NCBI GenBank assembly: GCA_905160935.1
Contig: CAJHZI010000563.1
Location: forward strand, 248,001 to 312,000
Length of the DNA: 64,000 bases
Direction: 5' to 3'
From: Enchytraeus crypticus
Lineage: Eukaryota; Annelida; Clitellata; Enchytraeida; Enchytraeidae
Shown piece after piece: positions 11,101-23,100 of this stretch; the stretch's first letter is position 1, and each line of letters opens with the position of its first letter. A program made the position numbers and the translations under genes. Under the pieces are notes generated by a model, which was given only the letters and a program-made list of their open reading frames with translations, ran no database searches and was not told the origin of the DNA.

Positions 11101-14100
11101 TGTTTTGAACATAGTGGCATACCTGTCTTGAACAAAGTTGCATACCTGTCTTGAACAAAGTTGCATACCTGTCTTGAACATAGTGGCATACCTGTCTTGA
11201 ACATAGTGGCATACCTGTCTTGAACAAAGTGGCATACCTGTCTTGAACAAAGTGGCATACCTGTCTTGAACAAAGTGGTATACCTGTTATGAACAAAGTG
11301 GCATATCTGTCTTGAACATAGTGGCATACCTGTCTTGAACATAGTGTCATACCTGTCATGAACAAAGTGGTATACTTGTCTTGAACAAAGTGGCAAATCT
11401 GTCTTGAACATAGTGGCATATCTATCATGAACATAGTGGTATACCTGTCATGAACATTGCCTTTTCAATACACTCCTTGTGACACACGATGTTCGTTTCT
11501 GAAATAATAGAACAATGCTTAATTACAGCCCTGCTGAAATATTTGATACATCAATAAATAAATAATTCTATCGTTAAATATCAAAAATTTAAGATATTCA
11601 TTTGTCACTTTCTATCACATGGTTAATTTAATAGCGTAAGATGTTTATTATGCTAAATCTTGAAAAGAACATTGAACGAGTCAACATATTTTACAAAGTT
11701 AAAACAAAATTTATACTCATGTTTATGATGAATATTACCATCTCTTTAATTCATTTTGAATATTACTTAAGACCAGAATAACAAAGAATTTACTACAGAT
11801 TGTACTATTCTCACACCGGCCACAATTTTTAAAAGTATTTGAATTTCAAAGAAAATAAAATTCACAATAAGTAAGATAATTAATCTTAGATTTTCATTAA
11901 ATTTGATATTTACACTGTGTTTTTTTATAACTGATACCCCAAATTGATTTAACAATAAAGTCGTAAGAAGTTGACCGATGTTCTTGAAATTTACCGCACT
12001 TTACCAGCAGCCAATTCTATAAAATATATATAAATTTCGTTTGAATGTCCTTAATAACGTAAAAGTTATAGTTTCGCGAATATGAGTGGGGTCAGTAAGA
12101 AATTTCCAATACAGGATTACGGGCGTGTTACTTTTAGCATAGATTATCTCTATAAAAATACTAGCTAACACGCAATATAAAATTTCTGCTAATACTATTT
12201 TGAAGATCAATCATTTCTTTTCAAAACGACGTAACATACGTGCTGATATGTTCTTAATTGACAAAGTTATTGAACTTTTTATGCTTGCATTGCATGAAGA
12301 GAACAAACGAAGAAGAGGACGCCGCTGAAGAGGCTGCGGTGATAGCAATTGTACCCAGACATGCAATGCATGCATTAAAAGTTCAATAACTTTGTCAATT
12401 AAGAACACATCAGCACGTATTTTACGTCACTTTGCAAAGAAGTGATTGCTCTTCAAAATAGCAATAGCTGAAATTTTGTGACGTGTTTGCTATTATTTTT
12501 ATAGAGATAATTTTACGCTGCATGTAACACTCCCCATAATCCTGTACTGGAAAATTCTTATCAGATCCCACTCCTATTCACAAAACTATAACTTTTACGT
12601 TATTAAAGATATTCAAACGAAATTTATCCATGTTTTGTAGAATTGGCAGCTGGTCAAGTACTGTAAATTTCACAAGAAGATCGGTCAACTTCTTACGCCT
12701 TTATTGTTAAAACAATTTGGGATATCAGTTATAAAAAACAGTGTAGATCATATTGATAAAATTTTTTTCATGTTCCAATTAAACTATTGAACTAGAGTAT
12801 TTTGATTACAGCAAGGCGTATTAACTTACTTTGACACTTGTAGCCTTGATAGAACACTCCTCTATAAAGTAGCACACAATAACATAATAGCAAAATAATA
12901 GAACAGAAAACAAAATAGCGTAAAGTGCGCACAAGATTAAGTAAGCATATGGAAATATCTTCAGGGAAAAAAAGGAGAAAGCGAGAAAATAGTAAAAATT
13001 TACTGGTAAACATTTCATTAGATAAAAGAAATTTTTTTATACCATTATTATACAAGTACCACAGGTAGATAGTATAAAGCATAAAGACAAAAGATGGTAA
13101 AGCATTAAGACAATAGCAGGGACTTCTACGAATGAGCAAATATAATTTTTTCTCTCTATAGTGCAGAAATCTTCAACAGGAATTAATTAACCTTAATTTA
13201 ATATATACAGTAATTAAAAATTTACGCAAACTACACGCACAATGTATGCAAATAGTAACGAGATAGTCAATCGTTTCATAACAATTCTATAAAGAATGCT
13301 ATTAAAAAAACTTGTTAACAGAATACAGGAAATACTGATCAAGATATAGCAGTGTTTAATATTTTTAACTCTTTGATATTTTATATAAATATAATTTGCC
13401 TTATATTTTCAGATAAATCAACAGTGCACCATAATCAATTCGATATTTTTTTTTTTTTTTTATGAAATAGTAAGTTACGTTTAAATAGCAATTGAGAATA
13501 ATAGAAATACAAACGATACCTGAGGAGTTTTCTGCACACATCACAAATCGTTGGCTCTGCAAAGCTCGCCATCTGAAAGTCATGGTTACCAGCTCGCGCA
13601 TAAGCGGGATTTGTATTGTCACTACACCATCAAACATACATAATTGTAAAATTTCAAATGAATCAATATTTAGGATTAACTATTTTCTTCAAAAATTCAC
13701 AGTATGGCAGGCTGGCTGAAAGGCCGTATTAAAGAAGTACCAAGCACCCTTTTCATGATTTATCAGGTAGTGAAACAGACTTTTCATTATTTAACAGATA
13801 GTGAAACAGACTTTTCAAAATTTATCACACAGTGAAACAGACTTTCATGATTTATCAGGTAGTGAAACTGACTTTTTGACTTTTCGTGATTTATAAGGTA
13901 GTGAAACAGACTTTTCATGATTTATCAGGTAGTGAAACAGACTTTTCATGATTTATCAGGTAGTGAAACAGACTTTTCATGATTCATCAGGTAGTGAAAC
14001 AGTAATTAAACCTACGTTTCCTAATTTAAAGTAAATCTGCTGCAGAGAATATGCATATCATCTAGCAGAGATATATTATTAATCTTTCTAGTAAAACAAT

Positions 14101-17100
14101 TACACGTGAAGCGCAATTATTTAAGACGTGGTTGGTTTGAATCCAAAACATTGAGTGCTCATGCAGCGGAGTCTGGAATATCTGACATACGACAGCAATC
14201 TCAATGATGTGGGCTACAGCACAGAGATGACAAACTTGTGCAAGCACGTACACAACATAATAAAAAGCTGGTAAAGCTAGCTATTGCTAACATCAGTTTC
14301 CTCACTCGAAAGCGATGTCAGTGACGGGCGAGCCCAGGATTTGAAATCCGCACATAAAGGTAGCCAGTGCAGATATTACACGTACATGTAAAGTTATACT
14401 CAAGCACGTATGTATGCTACATAATGAAAACACTCAACGAAGTTATTTTAGACACTACTACGTGTATGCAGACATTATCCTATACAATAGTACCAGTCAA
14501 TGTAGCCAATACGCAGAGTGCTATGTGGTACATATGATATACAATAAATCAATCAACGAAGCCGATATATATAGAGACATGCTAGACAATAAACCAAAGA
14601 AGCTAATACATACACAGCCATCCTATAAACCAATCAACGAAGCTGATACATACAGAGCCATGCGCATCGCTTCCATCCACTTAGTTCTCTGCTCCGCTGT
14701 CTTGGTTCCGATTGTTATAGCATCAAAGTGACTCTTCTGTCCCAGTAGGAATGGATAACCAAATGACTGTTAAAAAACAATCAATTACGTGGTCATTCAA
14801 TAAATCAGTTAACTGATTATAATATAATTGGACAGACAATAGGTACATTTAAAAAACATTCATCAATTCAACAGACACTAAATTAACAGCGGAGCAAAGG
14901 CGACAAATCAAATTAAAATTTTCTACGAGTTGGCAAGTCAAATCTGTGAAAGATATATAATTAAAAGTTCTATTTTGGATACACAAAGGTTTGACACTGA
15001 TACAACACTTAATACCCTCTTTCACAGAATCTATCCATTCTTGATAGTAAGTACAGGAAAAACTTGGAAAAAGATCAAAACAAGGAATATAAAACCATTT
15101 GATAAAGCATTTATGCATACAGAGATAAATATTTATATATAGAAAGGAAAAGAAAAATAGAGAGTAAAACTATCTATCTATCAATCTATCAATTAGCCAA
15201 ATGGAAATTTAAATGAAAATACAATTAATTTTACAATCTATTAATATGATGCCTTTGAAATAGTACTGCCAAGTTTTAATATTAGTCAATTTGGCATACT
15301 AGGGTGCTAATAGCTAATTTTTTCTCAAACTAATCATGAAACCTAACCAATACGGTATATTGGTTAGGTAAATTGAATAGTGGTTGGTCGTGAGTCAGCT
15401 CTGTTATACAGCAAACTGAAAAAAGTACTCTCACGTTCATCAAACTCTTTGCATTACTACTATTATTATTCATTTACATGCCGAGAGTATGGGGTACAGA
15501 TTTAGAAATGGGGCCAAAAATGTGACTTAAAGATTATATTCTGTACTTAAAAGATCTAAAATCTAAAAGTTGACGCTAATCTCAATAAAATGATCAGCAC
15601 ACATCTTACCGCTTTCACACTCATCGCCGTGTCATCCACCTGATACATTCCCATCACTAGTGCGCTCTTGTAACTGTACTGATCACCCTGTTACAAAACA
15701 CCAGACAACCGGTTAACATACAGATTGAGAACTGCAGCAAGCTAACAATTCAGTTTTACAGATTTAACATATAGATTGAGAACTGCAGCAAGCTAACAAT
15801 TCAGTTTTACAGATTTAACATATAGATTGAGAACTGCAACAAGCTAACAATTCAGTTTTACAGATTTAACATATAGATTGAGAACTGCAGCAAGCTAACA
15901 ATTCAGTTTTACAGATTTAACATATAGATTGAGAACTGCAGCAAGCTAACAATTCAGTTTTACAGATTTAACATATAGATTAAGAACTGCAGCAAAGCTA
16001 ACAATTCAGTTTTACAGATTTAACATATAGATTGAGAACTGCAGCAAGCTAACAATTCAGTTTTACAGATTTAACATACAGATTGAGAACTGCAACAAGC
16101 TAACAATTCAGTTTTGCAGATTTGTCTCGTTAGTAATTCACTTCAGCTGAAAAGTAATTCTCTTAAAAAAGACACACGTATTTTCATGCCAAGACGATGC
16201 AGTACAGATTTAGACCTGGGCCAAAATAATGTGGCTTCAAGTTTATATTCTGTACTTATAGATCTAAAATCCAAAAGTTGGCGCTAATCTCGATAAAAAT
16301 ATAATATTTGTAAAGTAGATATATTATAGTATTCCATTAGTACAAAAGTTGCAAACATTAAAAGAAAGAACAAATAATTTTAAGTTGAAACACCCCTGTT
16401 GTATCCGAACCTACTTTTAAGAGTCTACGAGTGTATAAAATTTAATTTTTTTTAAAAAGTCAAATATTTATAATTTTGCTTACCTTTGTTTTACAAAGAA
16501 GAAGAACTTTGTCAAACAGGAACGCATATCTGAAGATAAAAGAATATAACAATATATATGCATATTTAAATTTTAGGAAATTATGATTTTATTTTTTTAT
16601 GTAGCTTATTTTCACCTCCAAGTCCAAAACCATGAGTCTATATAACTACTTTGAAAACAGTTGAGACAATAATTGTTTTTTAATTTAAAAAAAGATGACG
16701 TCACGTAAAATGTCTATTTTTGAAATATAAATACCGTTACTAATTATGCTCATTTATTAATATTAACGAACCAGAAGGCCGTTCTATACGTTATCGAGAA
16801 CTGCATCATGACGGACACTACCTGTGTAACTGTTAATGAGCTGTTATGCTTCGTATCTAATAACGTAAATGCCCAAGCGAGACAAGCTATAGTTACTCAG
16901 CTGATTGGTTTCTACAACACGGAGGAGATTGCAGAGGCTAAAAATGTGCTCTTGAGTTTTTAGATAAGTGTAGGAGCAATGACAATGTTAAAACCGCTTT
17001 GCCTAGGAATATTGCTCGGCGTGTTACAGAAAATAAACGCAAGCTCGACGCTGAGGATATATTGGACGCATGGATGGCGGCAGATATCAACAAGCTGGAT

Positions 17101-20100
17101 ATGCCCAAGTTCGCTGACCTTGATCTCTCCAGAGTTCCGCTAACCATATTTACCGAAAATGACGTTTGTGGACTCTCTGCGATGATCTTCGAAATGAGGT
17201 CTCAAATGGATAGCTTTGTGGTTAAAATAAACTCTATGGAGGAGTTTATAAAGAAACCGGCCCCCAGTTCTGATGTTCAGTCTACTCTGGGCGAGAGGTT
17301 CGGTATTATAGACTCTAAGATAGACGCCATTCTACATGGGTTGGATAAGGGTCCTCCCATCTCTCTCTTGCCTTCGTCCAGAACTCAAACTATGGATTCG
17401 TATAAGTAGCATGAACCCCCTAACAAGGATCGTATCCGTGCTCCTAATAGTCGTGATGATGTTGCCGTTCATAAGACAGCTTGGGCAGACATAGTTAATT
17501 CGCCCTCCCCCCAGGCGTCTGTGCAACGCTCAATCTCACAAAAGAAGCCTACTAATCTGGAGAGAACATCCTCACACCCTAGTTCCAACACTGGGGATCA
17601 GGATGGCTTTCAGTTCGTCCAGAGGAAGAAGCCTAGGCCTTCACATTTGATAGGGAAAAAAACTACAACGGGTGACTCAAAAGTTAAAGCTATTGCCAAA
17701 AGAATGGCAATTTTGGTTGGGAGGTTGGAGAAGGAAACGACCACTGATGATATAATGGAGTTGCTAGGAGCCAGTGAAATCCAAGGCTGCGTCTGTAAGA
17801 AATTGTCAGGGGTTGGTAAGGATGGTCGTGAATACAAATCCAGTGCATTCATTGTCACCTGTGATGTTAAATACAAAGGTGATATATTAGATGCAAATAT
17901 ATGGCCTGAAAACTCTGTAATTAGGGAGTGGTGGTTGTCAGGGATTGGGATTTGGATATCGATACAGCATTAGCATGTATTATTTATCAAATGTATTGTG
18001 ACTTATTGTTACATGTATATTGTACTTTGGTACGCTACTGCAACTTCGGTTGATTGCTGATTGCTGATTGCTGACATGCTCGAATAATCATATTCTCAAT
18101 ACATTCACTTACTGTGGTCTAATCTTATGTAGTTCTCTCTATTGCTTCGCTTAATATCTCTTTACATGACTGCTTGATATTACTAGCAGTGGCCGTCTGG
18201 TCGTCTGGCTTTTACTCACTGTCTTTATCACTCCATGCGCCTGTGTACAATTCAGGTGAATGGAGAAATAATAAGTTCGGACACTGGCAGTCCAGCTTAT
18301 GTTTAAGCAACATCCAAAGTTAACCCTTATTTTAAATTAAGTTAACATGGGAACGGAATTTTAATATAATGTTAAATCTATTTAGTGAATAATAACTAGC
18401 TGGATTGTAAGGCATAGACCTGAATTGTGAAAGGCACTCCTTAAAATAATATTTAGAAGTTTATAAATGATGTAGGCCTATTTGTGTTAGTAGTATCTCT
18501 TAAAGGAAGAGTGTTAGGAAACATTTGAGGTGTAATAGATCTGCAGGTCACGACGGTTCTGAGGCTATTGGTGTTCCCAATGTAGTAATTAGTTATAGCA
18601 AGAACCGTGCGTCGCATTTCTTTGTACAAGTACTTCTAAAGAGTTGAATAATTAGAAGCAGTGTAGTAGTATGGTTTAAAATAGGTCTATGGGAATATAA
18701 TGTAAAACTTAGACGGAGTAGTTTGGGGATATATTAGGATTTTTACAGTGCCTTTGACAAGACAGTGCTCTCTGTGAAAATTTACTCTGACAAGAGTGGT
18801 AGAATGCTTAGAGTAATTCTAGTTATCAATTAACGAAATTAATTACTTGTTTTATTATTATTATTATTATTCTTATTCTTATTATTGTTCACCGTTTGCT
18901 TGTTTGTTTATTGCATTACACTTGTTGCACTATTTTGTTTTAATTAAAATATAAACATTTGAATTCACTTTCAAATGTAAAGCTAATGCGTTGTTATTAA
19001 TTGGATAGACATAAACACTAAACTTGATTTCAGATTCTTTAAATAATTCTCTTTGATCTGAATGATTTTGAACCTGGTCCGAGATATTTTACTACAGAAA
19101 ATAATCTCGTATGTCAGTTAGGAGACACGTATCCCTTACTCTGACAGTGGTATAACCAGAAATAAAGATAGCCTATATCTTATATTTAACAATGGCAATT
19201 AATATTGCGACTTTTAATATGCACGGTTTTAACAATGGTGCAGCTATGCTAAGAGAATTAGCAATAAAGCATTGTATAATTGCAGTACAAGAACACTAGC
19301 TCAGGGAAAACGATTGAATAAGCTTTTACTCATATGTACTGATTATGAGTTGCGTTCTGTTTCCGCTATGACTAATAGGCTGGAAGAAGGCATACTACGA
19401 GGTAGGCCTTTCTCTGGTGTGGCTTTATTATGGCATAAATCAATTGATAAGTTTGTACAATATGTGGGAGCAGATCCCTCTAATAGATGCTTAGCGGTTA
19501 AGATATCATTAGGTAATCGCATTATTTTATAGATAAATGTTTACTTTCCTTGTAATTCCGAAGCTGCAACATATAGAGATGATGTTAATGTGATAATAGG
19601 TTTTATTGATTATATTGTTGAGAATAATTCCCATACTGATGTTACCATTCTTGGCGACACTAATTTTGAGTTGGACAGCAAAAATCTAGGCTCTAATATT
19701 TTCAATCAATTTCTTATGAGTGTTAAAATGAGCTCTTGTGATGATATTGTTAAGTGTGACACTAATGATAAATGTACTTTTGTTAATTCATATTATGGGT
19801 ATAGTTCATGTATTGATCATTTCTTTGTAACGAATGAATTGAAATCTGACATTAACTCTGTCGAAATTATAGATTGCCCTTTAAATCACAGTGATCACCG
19901 TCCAGTTAGTATGAGGTTAAATAGTTGCATTACAATTCCCTTTGAAAGTTTGCAGTCCAGTGAGTCTGGGTTAAATGATAACGCCAATACTAGCAAGTTA
20001 TTAAAGCGTAGCTGGGACAAAGGTGACTTGCGTAAATATTATAATTATAGTGGAATGCTACTCTCTAATTTACACATTTGTACTAGTTTATATAGCTGTA

Positions 20101-23100
20101 CCTGTTCGTGTAACGATCGTTATTCTTGTAATGGCAACAATGCTAAACTAGCTATAGATGATTTCCATAACAATATTGTTAACGCGCTGTTAACAGTAGA
20201 GAGCACTTCCATTCCTAAGATACCTTCTTCAGCACTAAGCCATTCTGGAATGATCAACTAACTGAACTTAAGGATAAGTCTATTATGTGGCATCGTATTT
20301 GGCATGATATGGGTCGACCATAAACTGGTTTGATCTTCTCCATTAAGAACGATGCAAAGTTCAAATATAAACTAGCCATTAAAAAAGCAGCTGAGAAATA
20401 TGGAAGTAGGTATGATGAAGCCTCAATTTTGCATATTTCTAATAAAGACAGCACCGAATTTTGGAATGCTTGGTCTAAGAAAATGCATACTGGTCATACT
20501 AATAACAATAAGATATGTGTTAATGGTTCTAGTTCGGATAAGGTGGTTGCAGATGCCTTCATGAATCATTTTCAAACTGTATACTGTGATTCCGGTCTGG
20601 CTACCAACGCTAAAACTGAGTTTGAATGCTTGATGACTAAAAGTTTAGCTAATTACTTGAATGTTTATGCTCCTGATATGTCGTGTTTAACGGTTGAGCT
20701 AGTGGATCGCTGTATACGTAAGCTTGCTATAGGTAAGGCTTGTGGTCCTGACAATTTAATGGCTGAAAATCTAATATATGCAAACCCTATACTAGTCTTT
20801 CAGTTAACTAACCTATTTAAAAGCATTGCTATCCAGGGTTATGTTCCTCAAGGGTTCAGTACAGGCTATATTATCCCGATAATTAAGGACAAACTTGGTG
20901 ATAAAAACGACGTCAACAACTATAGAGGTATCACATTAAAAGCACTCATTTCTAAACTGTTTGAGTTAGTCATTCTTGATATATGTGAGGATTATCTTGT
21001 TACTAGCAACCTCCAATTTGGTTCACCAACCAAATGCCCTTTCTGACGTTGGTGAGACTAACTAATTAAATGACTAGCGAGTCATTTAATGCATTCATAA
21101 AATTAAATATATTTATTAGATAAAATTATTATCTAGAAACAATAGCTGCACTAGATGTTAAGTATTAACCTTCAACAGAAAAAGCACTCTAGTCGTTAAT
21201 ATATGCATTTTTATAGCAGTATTTCGATGATAGTATTTTACTGCATTATAAGGCAGAGAGGATTTGAGACGGTCTATTCGTACCTCGACCCCGGTTAAAC
21301 TGGGATAATTTGCATGCACTGCAGCAGAGCAATTCTCTTATCTGCCTCTACGAGTACTGATTAGTGCAACTGTTTGACCCATTTCAGATATCACTATTAG
21401 GGTAGTTTACCTAGGATATCTCCCGTGATGCTGACATCCTTGATGGTCAATGTCAGCCATGCTAGAGAAGGCTGGTTCCAGCAACCATGCATGAATACTA
21501 CTAATTTCTAAACCAAACTTTAAAATCATTGGTACAATGTCCGATATCAATATCAGACAATAAAATAAAACATGATTAAATTGATTTATTAACTACAGTC
21601 AGCAATGAATTAGGAACCTTAACATGAAGAATTTCAACCAGACGATTAGCTAACTGTAGCACATTTTAACTGTGATTTTGTTACCTGAAATCTATTAAAA
21701 ACGAATAAGAATTATAACACTCGTCAACTACTAACCTCGTTTTAGTTTTCTGTTCGCTATGAACTCTTATTTTCAATTCGCCATCTTTTAGTAATCGCCC
21801 ATAATCCTTAAGAGACATGTTCACTGGCTGTAAAATCAATTAGTTCACATAGCTAATTAATTTAATTAATTAATGTAACTGATTAATGTAGACAACGTTA
21901 TCACAACAATACATAAAGTTCACAGTATCTTTAAAAGTTCACTCAATAATGTGGATATTTGTTCAATCTAAGGAATTCACAATATTATACAATGATTCAC
22001 GTCATATTTAGTGAGCAAAGTTTTTATGTTTTCTTAGTTAGCTTTCAAAAATAACAAAAGAGCTGATTATGATTCTACCTTATCATCGTAAGAATCTTAA
22101 TCGTATTATAGTCACAGAAAATACAAATTATATCTATTGCACATACTAGGAAGCTAACAGAATAAAATTCAAACAAGAAATTCAGTTAAGCAACCGGATA
22201 CTTTAGAGATAGAAGAATGTTAATTACTTAAATAAATCTAGGCAACATTTATATCATCTTCATGTCGATGAATTATCTTAATAGTCTTAATCATTAACAA
22301 TTTTCCAGACCTTAGCTAAACTGGGATCCAAGGGAAGATAATGATGATATAATATATTATATATAATCTTAATGAGAGAAGATACAAAACATATCTATCT
22401 ATGTGCACATACAAGGATGTTATAAAAAGGTTGCATTTAATAAGTATATTTTTTAAAGAAAAAACATTAACATAATAGATAAAAATCTCTGCATACCATT
22501 TGAAGATCGAGAATGCTGAAAAACAAACAGACATTTCAGATTAATATAAATTTATTAATTGAGAAGAATAACTTTAAGTAAGCTATTCATTTTAAGATTT
22601 ATCTATAAAACAATTTCTATTTCGAGTAAGAAGATGCAAGTTTTAATAGCACCATATTGAGCTTACTAGAAAGTTACTGTAGTATATATTGCACTACGTT
22701 TATAGTAGTAAAGCAGACGATGCAGCAGACGATGCAGAAGATGATGCAGCAGATGATGCAGAATATTATGCAAAAGATGATGCAGCGAATGATGCATCAG
22801 ACGATGCAGAAGATGATGCAGAGGATGATCCAGAATAGGATGCAGAAGATGATGCAGCAGATGATGCAGCAGATGATGCAGCAAGCTTTTTAATCAATTA
22901 TATCATAATTAATCGATAAATTACTAAGTCAGTCAATCAGTCAATTTAATCAATAACATAAATTAATTATTACGTTCATCTATTAATCAAGTCATGTATG
23001 TTTAACTATAGATAAATCACATGCACTTATGATTCCGTGAATCATTTAAATAAGAATTCCTGCCGAATCCACGACACATCTGTTGTGGCCTATACAGTAT

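Larger units (their letters stand above)
16780..21060 (+). mobile_element. LINE-2: non-LTR retrotransposon, 3'-truncated, in a Vav intron
   Basis: Contains ORF1 (16808-17973), a ~1.2-kb spacer without coding signal (17980-19190), and an ORF2 with endonuclease and the first part of reverse transcriptase, cut off near 21020. It lies between Vav exons 14 and 13 in the opposite orientation. The truncation point runs straight into CACCAACCAAATGCCCTTTC, which resembles dispersed repeat family D at 27670. Confidence 0.85.

Noticed and set aside
10541-11434. Long open frames (297, 261, 110 codons) on the minus strand
   Set aside because: They run through the 23-bp minisatellite, which lacks stops in all minus frames; the protein is only a repeat of three frame-shifted units. 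Only the first bases belong to Vav exon 19.
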